From Blastocatellia bacterium (GTDB lineage: Bacteria; Acidobacteriota; Blastocatellia; UBA7656), in contig JAKEHD010000043.1 of the NCBI GenBank assembly GCA_022615215.1, positions 1 through 26,960 of the forward strand: 26,960 nt of DNA, given 5' to 3'. Each line of letters starts with the position of its first letter. Position 1 is the stretch's first letter. Positions 1 through 8,562 of the stretch are shown here, in pieces. A model generated the notes under the pieces. It was not told the origin of the DNA, did no database searches, and worked only from the letters and a program-made list of their open reading frames with translations. Both the position numbers and the translations under genes were made by a program.

Positions 1-1560
1 ATTGCCCCCAGCACCAACCCTCCGGCGCTTCAAAGCAACGTAGTTGCAGCGCCGCTAACAACATCGAGCGCTGAATATATAATCACAAAAATAAAACATT
101 ATAAGAAAATCGCATCCCTTGTTGCGGCGGTCGTAATCGTTTTGCTGGGCTACGCTTATTTCCCAAGAAGGGCGGCGGCCATAGATTCGATCGCGGTATT
201 GCCATTCACAAACGTCGGCCAGAACCCGGATGCGGAATATATTTCAGACGGGATCACCGAGAGCCTCATCAACAGCCTCTCGCAGTCGTTGACCCTGAAG
301 GTGATGTCGCTAAATTCGGCCTTCCTGTACAAAGGCAAGGAGATGAATCCGAAGGTTGTGGGGCAGGAGATGGGTGTCAAGGCGGTGCTGACCGGCAGGG
401 TGATTCAACGCGGAGACAGTCTCATTATCAGCGTGGAGTTGATCGATGCTAAGGACAATAGCCATATCTGGGGCGAGAGGTACGACCGGAAGATGGCCGA
501 CATGCTCTCCCTTCAAAGTGAGCTTGCCAGGGTAATATCAGGGAAATTGCAGCTGAGACTGACCGGCGAAGAGCAGAAGCGACTGACCAAACAGCATACC
601 GATAACGTTCAGGCGTGCCAGCTTTATTTCAAAGGCCGCTATTTATGGAACCGGAAGACCGTAGACGCCATTAAAGAAAGCATCGCTTACTTCGAGGAAG
701 CGGTAGAAAAAGACCCCTTATACGCGCTGGCCTACGCAGGGTTGGCCGACTCTTATGCATTACTTGCAACCCACGATCCTCTACAGAGAAATGAAACTTT
801 CCAGAAAGCGAAAAAGGCGGCAGAGAATGCGCTGGCCCTGGATAATACGCTGGCCGAAGCTTACGCTCCTCTGGCCTATGTCAAACATAATTACGATTGG
901 GACTGGCCGGGCGCGGAGAGGGAGTTTAGGAGGGCGATCCAACTAAATCCGAATTACGCGGCGGCGCATCACTGGTACGCGATGTATCTGGCCGATGTGG
1001 CGCGCTTTGATGAAGCCCTGGCCGAAATAAAACTCTCACGCGAGCTTGACCCACTCTCGACGGACATAAATACCGATATGGGCAGCGTGTTCTACTTCGC
1101 GCGTCAATACGAACGAGCGATAGAGCAATTAAGAAATACTCTCAATCTGGACCCTGATTCCACCCCGGCACGCCTCATCCTCGGAAATGTTTACTCGCAA
1201 AAAGGCATGAATGATGAGGCCATCCGAGAGTACAAAGAGGCGATAAACCTATCGGGGAATGAGTCATCCTATAGGGCTGGTTTGGCCTATGCTTATTCGA
1301 TATCTGGCAATAATCTCGAAGGACAGAAACTGCTTGACGAATCGTTGGAGCGGTCGAAACAAGAATACGTCTCGCCCTTCGATATAGCCGTTGTCTATGC
1401 GGGATTGGGAGACTCAGACAACGCAATCGAGTGGCTGAAAAAAGCAATAGCTGACCGCTCGCCTGGGATGGTCCACATTAAAGTAAGCCCGGCCTTTGAC
1501 AGGCTCCGCCCGGACCAGAGGTTTCAAAACATACTAAGGCGAGTGGGATTAGCACAGTGA
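1..1560 (+). CDS. TPR-repeat protein, C-terminal part of a membrane-anchored kinase/regulator-like protein (5' end outside window)
   Basis: The frame is open from base 1, so the gene starts upstream; an internal TTG at 142 is not the real start. The visible 519 residues begin with a Ser/Thr/Pro-rich linker, then a single membrane helix (about residues 36-52, rich in A/V/I/L). A periplasmic domain follows, beginning SIAVLPFTNVG and containing DGITESLINSLSQ and LTGRVIQRGD. This is the TolB-N-like domain that follows the membrane helix in acidobacterial Ser/Thr kinases and CadC-type regulators. The rest is tandem TPR units (for example ALAYAGLADSYALL and NPNYAAAHHWYAMYLADVARFDEAL). The cytoplasmic effector domain, kinase or winged helix, would lie in the missing part. 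A signalling or scaffolding role is inferred. It probably does not belong to the metal genes downstream. Confidence 0.8.
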   Translation: MAPSTNPPALQSNVVAAPLTTSSAEYIITKIKHYKKIASLVAAVVIVLLGYAYFPRRAAAIDSIAVLPFTNVGQNPDAEYISDGITESLINSLSQSLTLKVMSLNSAFLYKGKEMNPKVVGQEMGVKAVLTGRVIQRGDSLIISVELIDAKDNSHIWGERYDRKMADMLSLQSELARVISGKLQLRLTGEEQKRLTKQHTDNVQACQLYFKGRYLWNRKTVDAIKESIAYFEEAVEKDPLYALAYAGLADSYALLATHDPLQRNETFQKAKKAAENALALDNTLAEAYAPLAYVKHNYDWDWPGAEREFRRAIQLNPNYAAAHHWYAMYLADVARFDEALAEIKLSRELDPLSTDINTDMGSVFYFARQYERAIEQLRNTLNLDPDSTPARLILGNVYSQKGMNDEAIREYKEAINLSGNESSYRAGLAYAYSISGNNLEGQKLLDESLERSKQEYVSPFDIAVVYAGLGDSDNAIEWLKKAIADRSPGMVHIKVSPAFDRLRPDQRFQNILRRVGLAQ

Positions 1561-1655
1561 AGTCACATTTTTCATGAGGGTGGGAATAGAAGCGGCAGAG
1601 ACAGGATTATTCGTCATGGCAAATCAAACTATCTAAATTTTCAGGAGGATAACCG

Positions 1656-2105
1656 ATGAAGAAACTTTCATTCGTGCTCGCAGTTGTTTTGCTGGCGGCG
1701 ACGAGCGTGGCAGCCCAGCAGAATCCGTGTAACCCCTGTGCCAAGAAGGCTCAAAACCCCTGCAACCCTTGCTCTAAAAAGGCTCAAAACCCCTGCAACC
1801 CTTGCTCCGCAAAAGCCGTGAAGGTCAAAGGCGGCAATCAAACCATAGTCGGTTACATCGGTGACAGCCAGTGCGGGCTGGAGCATCCGATGAACATGGG
1901 CGACGCAAAAGCATGCACGCTGAAGTGCATCGAAGCCGGAGGAAAATTCATCCTTGCAGACCGCGAAAACAAGGTCGTCTACGCGATAGATAAAGGCTCG
2001 CAAGAAAAAGTCCGTGAATTCGCCGGTCAGCAGGTTAAAGTAACCGGCAACGTCAACGCCAAGAGTAAGACGATTAAAATTTCAAAGATCGAGGTTGAGT
2101 CCTAG
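1656..2105 (+). CDS. Secreted Cys-rich protein with NPCNPC repeats and an OB-like domain
   Basis: The ATG follows an AGGAGG at 1643-1648 with 7 nt spacing. Residues 1-20 form a signal peptide (MKKLSFVLAVVLLAATSVAA). Next come three 11-residue repeats of the form QNPCNPCxKKA (DNA period 33 bp), giving six closely spaced cysteines that could bind metal. The remaining ~95 residues, from GYIGDSQCG to IEVES, contain three more cysteines and end in a beta-rich stretch (GQQVKVTGNVNAKSKTIKI) like the small exported OB-type domains common in Acidobacteriota. It lies just upstream of a CusF-like copper protein. A periplasmic metal-binding role is inferred from the cysteines and the neighbour only. Confidence 0.75.
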   Translation: MKKLSFVLAVVLLAATSVAAQQNPCNPCAKKAQNPCNPCSKKAQNPCNPCSAKAVKVKGGNQTIVGYIGDSQCGLEHPMNMGDAKACTLKCIEAGGKFILADRENKVVYAIDKGSQEKVREFAGQQVKVTGNVNAKSKTIKISKIEVES

Positions 2106-2120
2106 TCCTCTAACAAGCGA

Positions 2121-2146
2121 GAGGGGCGGAGAGTCTGCCGCCCCTC
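2121..2146 (+). terminator. GC-rich hairpin between the Cys-rich gene and the CusF-like gene
   Basis: A 9-bp perfect stem, GAGGGGCGG pairing with CCGCCCCTC around an 8-nt loop, lies 15 nt after the stop codon. No T-tract follows, so it is either a weak terminator or a processing/attenuation site between two co-directional genes. Confidence 0.45.
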
Positions 2147-2160
2147 CGGGATTAAAAGAT

Positions 2161-2517
2161 ATGAAGAATATCTCGCGCGCAGGATGGCGCATGGTTCTTT
2201 TATTGTCCGGGGCCATGCTGACCATCATCACTATTCAAGGGGCGGCTCAAACGGAGAAAGATCAATCTTTGAAAGAGCCGCTCAAGTACTACTGCGGCAA
2301 AGGGGAAGTTGTCTCGCTCGACGAAGACCGGATGGCCGCCGCTATCAAACACGAGCGAATCGAGGGGTTTATGGAGGCAATGACTATGCGCTTCAAGGCC
2401 GAAGACAGCCATGTGCTCAAAGACATATCACCTGGAGACCGGGTGCGCTTCACATTGAAGGATACGCCGAGCCGGACTCGCCTCGTCTATATCGAAAGAA
2501 TAGATGAGAAGAAATAG
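2161..2517 (+). CDS. CusF-like periplasmic copper-binding protein
   Basis: A 118-residue protein. I chose the ATG at 2161 because it places a signal peptide/anchor (MKNISRAGWRMVLLLSGAML) at the N-terminus; the upstream TTG at 2095 would overlap the preceding gene and add a non-signal-like leader. The mature part matches the CusF/copper-binding fold: a GxVVSLD beta strand, then IKHERIEGFMEAMTMRF, in which the I-x-HE-x-I-x-G-x-M-x-x-MTM pattern supplies the His/Met ligands of CusF proteins, then a final strand DRVRFTLKD. Such proteins bind Cu(I)/Ag(I) in the periplasm and pass it to efflux pumps or copper enzymes. No Cus pump is visible; the copper oxidase and SCO genes lie 11 kb downstream. 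Confidence 0.8.
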   Translation: MKNISRAGWRMVLLLSGAMLTIITIQGAAQTEKDQSLKEPLKYYCGKGEVVSLDEDRMAAAIKHERIEGFMEAMTMRFKAEDSHVLKDISPGDRVRFTLKDTPSRTRLVYIERIDEKK

Positions 2518-2699
2518 AGAACAGATCGACCGCGACTCCCGACGCCGAAATGTAGTGATGGCCGGATGACACCCGAATGAGTGTGACAGGTTTTATGTTA
2601 GGGGCCATACATACTCTTCTTGAGATTTGATGTAACCTGAGTATGCAGGTATGGTAAAAGCCATAGCAAGCATATATCGAAAGGGAACGAGGAGCCATT

Positions 2700-3200
2700 A
2701 TGGATCACACAAGCCAGGCAGTTACGGTCTCCATTATAGCCTGTCACGCTTGTGGTGGAGGGTTGTTTGAAGATGACAGGTTCTGCCGCTTGTGCGGAGT
2801 GCGGCAAGATCGAACCGACAACATACCTTTTGAATACAACTCAGATCGTGAATCGGGCCTCCTGGTTAAAAACTCAAATCAATCGGCGCTGAATTATGTG
2901 ACTTCAGTACTCAAAGAGCCTCGCGCCGCGCCATACTTCCGTCATTCGGTCTCAGGGCCTCTAATCAGTGAGTTAGTAGAAAGGATGTCCATAAGCGACT
3001 CAACCGGCCTGTGCAGTCGCATTGCAAGGAAGACCATCTCGATTCTCGTTACAGTACCACTGTGGTTGATAATAATTCTGCTCTCTCCCCTAGACGCGTA
3101 TTCGGCAGCCAGGGCAGTATCAAATCGCGCGGAGTGCGAGCAGGGTGAAGGGGCTGTCCATCGCGCAGGAGACTTTCTGCGCCGCGCAAAATCTCATTGA
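2700..3200 (+). CDS. Zinc-ribbon membrane-anchored hypothetical protein
   Basis: The start is supported by GAGGAG at 2689-2694. The 166-residue product has an N-terminal zinc ribbon with two CxxC knuckles (CHACGG and CRLCG, residues ~15-35). A low-complexity middle part follows, then one membrane helix near residues 115-135 (ISILVTVPLWLIIILLSPL), and a short basic tail. I do not recognise a function. It precedes arsM by 85 bp on the same strand, so it may be co-transcribed with the arsenic genes, but nothing else links it to them. Confidence 0.6.
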   Translation: MDHTSQAVTVSIIACHACGGGLFEDDRFCRLCGVRQDRTDNIPFEYNSDRESGLLVKNSNQSALNYVTSVLKEPRAAPYFRHSVSGPLISELVERMSISDSTGLCSRIARKTISILVTVPLWLIIILLSPLDAYSAARAVSNRAECEQGEGAVHRAGDFLRRAKSH

Positions 3201-3285
3201 GTACAGATGAATAAGCATACCGAACCATTCAGCTACTGTTGTCAGGCGAAACAATCAATCGAAGAGCACAGGAGGAAGATGACTG

Positions 3286-4443
3286 ATGATGATGAATGCC
3301 GAGCACGCGGTCAGGGAAAGATATGCGCAGGCTGCGCAGGAACGCCAGGATGAATTGTGTTGCCCGGTCGAGTACGATTCCGTATACCTTCGCGCCATAC
3401 CCGATGAAATCAAGGAGCGCGATTACGGCTGTGGCGACCCTTCGGTCTATGTGCGCGAGGGAGACGTAGTGCTAGACCTCGGATCCGGCAGCGGCAAGAT
3501 TTGCTACATAGCTGCTCAGATCACGGGACCGCGCGGGCGAGTGATTGGCATCGATGCCAATGACGAGATGCTTGCCCTTGCTGAAAAATACCGGCTCGAA
3601 ATCGGGGAGCGAATCGGTTATCAAAACGTCGAATTCCGCAAGGGCCGAATTCAGGATTTGGCCCTTGATTTGACGCTGGTCGAATCATATTTGGCAGAAA
3701 ATCCCATACAGACGGTTTCAGACCTGACCGGTTTTGAAGCCTTCTGTAATCAACTCAAGCAGGAGCGCCCGCTGGTTGCCGACGATTCTGTAGACCTGAT
3801 CCTGTCAAACTGTGTGTTGAACCTGGTCCGCCCCGAAGATAAAGATATGCTCTTCGCCGAGATGTTCCGTGTGCTGCGGCGTGGCGGACGGGTTGCTATA
3901 AGCGATATAGTGAGCGATGAGGATGTGCCTGAAGACTTGCAGCGCGATCCGGAGTTGTGGTCAGGCTGCGTATCGGGAGCCTTTCGAGAAGACACATTTC
4001 TTGAAGCGTTCGACCGCGCAGGGTTCTATGGCATGGAGGTGGTAAAACGCGCAGATTCGCCCTGGCGCACGATTCAGGGGATAGAGTTTCGCTCCGTCAC
4101 AGTGATCGCCTACAAAGGGAAGCAAGGGCCTTGCCGGGAGCGCAAGCAGGCGGTAATCTATCGCGGCCCGTGGCGAAAGGTGATAGATGATGACGGTCAT
4201 GTTCTTGAGCGCGGAAAGCGTATGGCAGTCTGCGATAAGACTTTTCAGATATACAACCGTGCGCCTTATATGGATCAGATCATACCTGTGGAGCCGCTCG
4301 AAACTATTCCGCTTGAAGAAGCCGGGGCTTTTGATTGCAAGCGGTCGGCCTTGCGCCATCCGCGCGAGACAAAAGGTATGGATTATGACCTGACAGATTT
4401 GTCAGGCGCTGTGTGCTGCGAGCCGGGGAGCGATTGCTGTTGA
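3286..4443 (+). CDS. arsM: Arsenite methyltransferase, arsenosugar-cluster type
   Basis: S-adenosylmethionine-dependent methylation of trivalent arsenic. The 385-residue product has the SAM-binding motif DLGSGSG (64-70) and the class-I motifs through VLRRGGRVAISDIV. C49, C176 and C228 sit where ArsM enzymes carry their three arsenic-binding cysteines, allowing for an insertion of about 25 residues before C176. The C-terminal extension ends in Cys pairs (VCCEPGSDCC), which is characteristic of the arsenosugar-type ArsM and could also bind As(III). An N-terminal CC is at 25-26. A GGAGGA (3271-3276) precedes three tandem ATGs at 3286, 3289 and 3292; the first is used here. It heads the run arsM, desaturase-like, AhpD-like, arsS, glycosyltransferase. 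Confidence 0.92.
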   Translation: MMMNAEHAVRERYAQAAQERQDELCCPVEYDSVYLRAIPDEIKERDYGCGDPSVYVREGDVVLDLGSGSGKICYIAAQITGPRGRVIGIDANDEMLALAEKYRLEIGERIGYQNVEFRKGRIQDLALDLTLVESYLAENPIQTVSDLTGFEAFCNQLKQERPLVADDSVDLILSNCVLNLVRPEDKDMLFAEMFRVLRRGGRVAISDIVSDEDVPEDLQRDPELWSGCVSGAFREDTFLEAFDRAGFYGMEVVKRADSPWRTIQGIEFRSVTVIAYKGKQGPCRERKQAVIYRGPWRKVIDDDGHVLERGKRMAVCDKTFQIYNRAPYMDQIIPVEPLETIPLEEAGAFDCKRSALRHPRETKGMDYDLTDLSGAVCCEPGSDCC

Positions 4444-4504
4444 GGCGGCTCGCTCGTGGCCTTATGCCAGATGCCAGTAACATCGAAACTTTCAGGAATA
4501 CATC

Positions 4505-5374
4505 ATGTCTATCAAGAAATTAATGGGCTGGATAAGCGGTTCTCTCGTCGTCGGCACCTTTGGCTTGCTGTTTTTGCTAGAGCGACGCCAGCCTTTGCGA
4601 CATCCGGTTGAATCGAAACTTCGCAGGACGGGCCGGAATCTGGCAATCGCCGCTGCGGGTGCCCTTGTTATACAGTTAGTAGAGAAGCCCGTCGCTAATT
4701 CGCTTACGAGCTTGGTGGAAAGGCGGCGTTTAGGTCTACTCAAACGTTTGCATTTGCCTGTGTTTCTGGAAGTGCCACTGGCGGTTCTGTTGTTGGATTA
4801 CACACTGTATCTATGGCACATCCTGACGCATCGCGTTCCCTGGCTCTGGCGTTTTCATCTGGCGCATCACGTAGATTTGGACCTTGATGTTTCGACCGCC
4901 CTGCGCTTTCATTTCGGCGAACTGCTGATGTCTGTTCCCTGGCGCGCAGGACAGATACTTTTCATAGGCGTGTCGCCGCTCTCGCTATCAATCTGGCAAA
5001 CAGGTCTCTTGTTATCGATCCTGTTCCACCACTCGAACGTGGAGTTGCCGGTCGAGGTAGAGGCGCGGCTGGTCCGGTTCATCGTCACGCCGCGTATGCA
5101 TGGCATTCATCACTCGGTAGTGCGCGCCGAAACAGACTCAAACTTTTCGAGCGGGCTGACTATTTGGGATCTTATGCATGGAACGCTAAAGTTGAACGTG
5201 CCTCAGCAAACAGTCACAATAGGTGTGCCGGCCTATCGCGACCCGGTTGAACTGACTTTGGGCGAGGTTTTGGAACTGCCATTTGGCGAGGAGCGGCCGT
5301 CGTGGGAATCAACTGACGATGTGGATTTACTAAGGCGAGACTGGCCTGGAGACGCTGGCCACCTTGCTCGTTGA
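4505..5374 (+). CDS. Sterol desaturase / fatty acid hydroxylase family membrane di-iron protein
   Basis: A 289-residue membrane protein of the fatty acid hydroxylase superfamily. The His clusters that bind the di-iron centre are visible: HILTH and HLAHH (about residues 103-122), then HHSN and HGIHHS. Hydrophobic segments lie at residues ~10-25, 50-65 and 90-105 and between the His boxes. Members oxidise C-H or C=C bonds of lipids at the membrane. It sits between arsM and the AhpD-like gene, 61 bp after arsM. The arsenic cluster also makes precursors of arsenolipids in some organisms, so a lipid-tailoring role is possible, but this is inference; the substrate cannot be read from sequence. Confidence 0.85.
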   Translation: MSIKKLMGWISGSLVVGTFGLLFLLERRQPLRHPVESKLRRTGRNLAIAAAGALVIQLVEKPVANSLTSLVERRRLGLLKRLHLPVFLEVPLAVLLLDYTLYLWHILTHRVPWLWRFHLAHHVDLDLDVSTALRFHFGELLMSVPWRAGQILFIGVSPLSLSIWQTGLLLSILFHHSNVELPVEVEARLVRFIVTPRMHGIHHSVVRAETDSNFSSGLTIWDLMHGTLKLNVPQQTVTIGVPAYRDPVELTLGEVLELPFGEERPSWESTDDVDLLRRDWPGDAGHLAR

Positions 5375-5464
5375 ATTACTTTTGGCAATGGACGGTCGTA
5401 AACCATCGCTTATGGGTTTGGTTCCAACGCCCCCGCGGATTCAATGTAGAAAGGATAATACACA

Positions 5465-5794
5465 ATGGCCTACTACGATGAAGAAGACCTCGGTCGCTTT
5501 TCCGAAATAGCCAAGTACCGGCCGGACCTGTTCGAGAAATTCATGGCCTGGTATCAGGCTTGCCAGGAGGATGGCGCGCTTTCACGGCGTGAGAAGGCGC
5601 TGATCGGCCTTGCGGTCGCGCACGCTCTCCAATGCCCGTATTGCATAGACGCTTATGCGCAGGCATGTCTGGAAAGCGGGTCGAACATGGAACAGATGAC
5701 AGAGGCCATTCACATGGCATCGGCCATAAGAGGTGGGGCGGCGCTCATCCACGGTCTTCAGGCCCACAACTCGGTGCATAAGGTGTCGATGTAA
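5465..5794 (+). CDS. AhpD-like (carboxymuconolactone decarboxylase family) protein of the arsenosugar cluster
   Basis: The 109-residue product carries the AhpD-type redox motif C57-P-Y-C60 followed by IDAY, preceded by the helix SRREKALIGLAVAHALQ. Its length and motif match the small 'arsenosugar biosynthesis-associated peroxidase-like' family normally found beside arsS. AAAGGA lies about 8 nt before the ATG. The stop codon TAA shares one base with the start of arsS (TAATG), indicating translational coupling. A role in thiol redox chemistry or arsenical reduction during arsenosugar formation is inferred; it has not been read from the sequence. Confidence 0.85.
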   Translation: MAYYDEEDLGRFSEIAKYRPDLFEKFMAWYQACQEDGALSRREKALIGLAVAHALQCPYCIDAYAQACLESGSNMEQMTEAIHMASAIRGGAALIHGLQAHNSVHKVSM

Positions 5795-6804
5795 TGTCAA
5801 AACCGCTACCTGTTATGGATCGCTCGACTGTACCGATGAGCGCGACTAATGATTTTGAAGAGAAGCTGGCCGCGCACGGCCTGGAGCTTCGCGCCGAAAC
5901 GGTTGAAATTCTACAGGTGAACGTGGGCAAGCTTTGCAATCAAGCGTGCAAGCATTGTCACGTCGATGCAAGCCCCAAGCGAACGGAGATAATGACGAGA
6001 GAGACTGCCGAACAGGTGCTCGCGGCCCTGCACAGGTTTCGCATCCCTACGCTCGACATCACAGGGGGCGCGCCTGAACTCAATCCTTCTTTCAGGTATC
6101 TCGTCTCCCAAGCGCATGCTTTGGGAGCACACGTCTGTGTGCGGCACAATCTCACTGTAATATTTGAGCCGGGCCAGGACGATCTGCCTGAGTTTTTCCG
6201 TGAGTGCGAAGTCGAGGTAATCTCATCGCTGCCTTACTTTCTCGAACAGCAGACCGACGCGCAACGCGGGCACGGCGTTTTTGAGAAATCAGTGGAAGCG
6301 CTACGCCGCTTGAACGAAACAGGGTATGGGATCGATGGCAGCAATCTCATCCTCAATCTGGTTTACAACCCTGTCGGAGCATATCTGCCTCCGCCGCAAG
6401 CCTCGATCGAAGCGGATTTCAAACGCGAGATGATGGCCCGCTACGGTATCTCGTTCAATCATCTCTACACGATCACGAACATGCCCATAAAGCGATTCCT
6501 CGATTATCTGCGCCGATCAGGCAATGAAGAGCGGTATATTAGAAAGCTGATCGAGGCATTCAACCCGCAAGCGGTCGCTGGATTGATGTGCCGCAACCTC
6601 GTGAGTGTGGATTGGCTGGGCCGACTTTATGACTGCGACTTCAATCAGATGATCGAACTCGGAGTCGATCCTGAACTGCCGCAAACGATAGTCGATTTCG
6701 ACCCGGCAAAGTTCGCCCTCAGGCGGATACAGACGGCCTCACATTGCTTCGGCTGCACGGCGGGTGCGGGGTCGAGTTGCGGCGGAGCGGTCGTAAAAAA
6801 TTGA
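5794..6804 (+). CDS. arsS: Radical SAM enzyme of arsenosugar biosynthesis
   Basis: A 336-residue radical SAM protein. The 4Fe-4S/SAM motif is C48-N-Q-A-C52-K-H-C55, followed by DITGGAPELNPSF, which is the GGE-like SAM-contact region. The C-terminal half contains MCRNLVSVDWLGRLYDCDFNQM and a terminal Cys cluster (CFGCTAGAGSSCGG) suited to an auxiliary cluster. ArsS proteins join a 5'-deoxyadenosyl group to dimethylarsenite made by ArsM, giving the first arsenosugar precursor. It is translationally coupled to the AhpD-like gene (1-base overlap at 5794). Confidence 0.93.
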   Translation: MSKPLPVMDRSTVPMSATNDFEEKLAAHGLELRAETVEILQVNVGKLCNQACKHCHVDASPKRTEIMTRETAEQVLAALHRFRIPTLDITGGAPELNPSFRYLVSQAHALGAHVCVRHNLTVIFEPGQDDLPEFFRECEVEVISSLPYFLEQQTDAQRGHGVFEKSVEALRRLNETGYGIDGSNLILNLVYNPVGAYLPPPQASIEADFKREMMARYGISFNHLYTITNMPIKRFLDYLRRSGNEERYIRKLIEAFNPQAVAGLMCRNLVSVDWLGRLYDCDFNQMIELGVDPELPQTIVDFDPAKFALRRIQTASHCFGCTAGAGSSCGGAVVKN

Positions 6805-6841
6805 TGGCTGGTTTACGAGGGTCAAAGAGGACGAAGAAAAT

Positions 6842-6940
6842 CAACCACCGTATTGCACGGATAACACAGTGGAAGGCAGGGCCTTCTACAAAAGATTTCT
6901 TTCTTCCGTCTATCCGTGAAATCTGTGTGATCTGTGGTCA
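6842..6940. repeat. MITE-like / dispersed palindromic repeat between arsS and the glycosyltransferase
   Basis: The two ends form imperfect inverted repeats. The left end, ACCACCGTATTGCACGGATA, resembles the reverse complement of the right end, which reads ATCTGTGTGATCTGTGGTCA. An internal perfect hairpin, GAAGGC-AGG-GCCTTC, lies near the left end. The pattern 'ACCACAGAT..CACAGAT' is a known style of short dispersed intergenic palindrome in bacterial genomes. It occupies the arsS-glycosyltransferase gap and probably folds in the transcript. Confidence 0.6.
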
Positions 6941-7010
6941 AAAAATGATTCTTAACGAAATCAAAAGCTCGCATTTACGCCTGGTTGCGCAGCCTGCGCA
7001 GGTGACACCT

Positions 7011-7784
7011 ATGAAAGTGTCTGTCATCATTCCCGCCTTGAACGAAGAACGAAACATTCTTACAACTCTACTCAGCATCAAAAAACAACAGGGCGATTTT
7101 GAGATCATAGTGGTCGACGGCGGCAGTACCGACCGGACTGCGGAGATAGCACGGCCACACGCTTCAGTGATTTCCAGTGAGCGTGGCCGGGCCGTCCAGA
7201 TGAACGCGGGCGCGCGCCTGGCAAGCGGCGAAATACTGCTCTTCCTGCATGCGGATTCCATACTTCATCCCGATGCTCTCAGCAATTTGAATCAGGCGCT
7301 AAAAGACCCGGAAAACGTCGGCGGTACGTTCACATTAAAATTTGACAGCGACAAATTCCTGCTGAGGTTTTATACCTTCTTCACCCGTTTTAAATTCAGA
7401 TATTTCCACTACGGCGACCAGGGGATATTCGTAAGGCGGTCAGTTTTTGAACAGCTTGGCGGATTCAAAGAGATACCAATCATGGAGGATATTGACTTCT
7501 TACGGCGAATGCACGGGAGAGGTCGAGTAGCCTTGATCAAACTGCCTGTGACGACTTCCGCTCGCCGATTCTTGAAACGCGGCCTCTTTCGACAACAACT
7601 CCTGAATACTATTCTGGTCTCTTTGTATGTGCTCGGTGTAAAGCCTGAGACTCTTTCAAGATGGTACTTGCCTGAACCGGCTACAAGTCGATTGAGACGA
7701 ATAGGATTCAAGGCCGGCGAAAGCAGATTCGATTCCCCCGTCAACACTGAGTCGGCAAGCTATCAGAAACCCGATTATGATTAA
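7011..7784 (+). CDS. Family-2 glycosyltransferase of the arsenosugar / selenodomain-associated type (TIGR04283-like)
   Basis: A 257-residue GT-A fold transferase. It starts MKVSVIIPALNEERNI, contains the nucleotide-sugar motif VVDGGSTDRT (about 35-45) and the DxD-like FLHADS (about 80-85), and has the acceptor-side EDIDFLRRM. I chose the ATG at 7011 because the reading frame further upstream runs through the palindromic repeat and arsS and shows no protein-like character. Members of this family are encoded with arsS and with the TIGR04282-type transferase, as here; the two were earlier named rSAM/selenodomain-associated transferases 2 and 1. Transfer of a sugar or sugar phosphate in arsenosugar maturation is the accepted but little-tested proposal. 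Confidence 0.85.
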   Translation: MKVSVIIPALNEERNILTTLLSIKKQQGDFEIIVVDGGSTDRTAEIARPHASVISSERGRAVQMNAGARLASGEILLFLHADSILHPDALSNLNQALKDPENVGGTFTLKFDSDKFLLRFYTFFTRFKFRYFHYGDQGIFVRRSVFEQLGGFKEIPIMEDIDFLRRMHGRGRVALIKLPVTTSARRFLKRGLFRQQLLNTILVSLYVLGVKPETLSRWYLPEPATSRLRRIGFKAGESRFDSPVNTESASYQKPDYD

Positions 7785-7793
7785 GAGCCGCGA

Positions 7794-7810
7794 AGAGCCG
7801 ATCAGGCTCT
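7794..7810. terminator. Short hairpin between convergent genes
   Basis: AGAGCC (7794-7799) pairs with GGCTCT (7805-7810) across a 5-nt loop, in the 67-bp gap between the convergent glycosyltransferase and methyltransferase genes. There is no T-tract on either side, so a terminator role rests only on position. Confidence 0.3.
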
Positions 7811-7851
7811 CCCTACAACAGGTAACGAACCGAGGGGAGAGCGCCTGCGGG

Positions 7852-8562
7852 CTAAGAGCCGTTGACATCCGCAATCAATGACAGCCGGTAAGGAAAAGTG
7901 CGGCTGACTTTGACACGATCAAGTCCCGCACGGTCGGCCAGGTCGCCAAGCTCTTCGACCGTAAACCCTCTGAGCACTGAAATCGCTCCGTCATTCCGGG
8001 TCATAAAGCTCTTTAGAAACACTGCTCCTGCCGCCCGAAACAGGTAGTAAGGCACGAGGTTTCTCACAAGATCATGGATTATGATCGCACGCCTGGCCAC
8101 TTCGGCAAATCCTCTCATCAAACGGATGACATCTTCATCCCGGAAGTGGTGCAGAAACTGCGAGGCCGTAACGTAATCAAAGCTATTTGCCGGAAAAGGA
8201 AGGTCTAAGGCATCCGCCCGCAGCAAGGATACCTCTGGGCCGATGGAAAAATTTGCGCGGGCGACTCTCAAATTTCTCTCGCTCACATCAAGCGCCGTGA
8301 TCGAGGGTTCGATGCCTCGCGTCCTGCACCAACGAACGACGGACATGGGTATATCGGCCGACCCTGTTCCCACGTCTAGCAGTGATAGACCGTCTTGAGT
8401 GACCCCGTAATGGCTTGCCTCTAATGCTTTCAGCACGGTCCTGGTTCCTCCCAGGTATCGGTTGGTGCGGCGCAGGTCGAGCAGGTTCTCTGCCACATCC
8501 TGGTCCGTGCCGACGCCCATGTCGAGCAATTCTTCCTCATAGCTCCGTCTGGGTGTCAACAT
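7852..8562 (-). CDS. Class I SAM-dependent methyltransferase
   Basis: A 236-residue protein with the SAM motif LLDVGTGSADIP (about 61-72), acidic motif II near ITALDVS, motif DALDLPFPANSFDYVTAS and then QFLHHFRDEDVIRLM. The C-terminal part (DLVRNLVPYYLFR) is like methyltransferases that act on polyketide or quinone-type small molecules and are often encoded with type III polyketide synthases. No such partner is visible here. It is convergent with the arsenic operon and may simply be a neighbour. The ribosome site before the ATG is weak. Confidence 0.75.
   Translation of the reverse strand: MLTPRRSYEEELLDMGVGTDQDVAENLLDLRRTNRYLGGTRTVLKALEASHYGVTQDGLSLLDVGTGSADIPMSVVRWCRTRGIEPSITALDVSERNLRVARANFSIGPEVSLLRADALDLPFPANSFDYVTASQFLHHFRDEDVIRLMRGFAEVARRAIIIHDLVRNLVPYYLFRAAGAVFLKSFMTRNDGAISVLRGFTVEELGDLADRAGLDRVKVSRTFPYRLSLIADVNGS

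Noticed and set aside
3198..3352. Read-through of the zinc-ribbon gene into the arsM leader (about 50 open codons with several Cys)
   Set aside because: The extension overlaps the arsM ribosome site and start in another frame, and no SECIS-like hairpin is evident. It is likely a chance open frame.
6744..7010. N-terminal extension of the glycosyltransferase frame through arsS and the palindromic repeat
   Set aside because: It overlaps arsS, is encoded by a repeat, and the family N-terminus begins at 7011 (MKVSVIIPALNEE).
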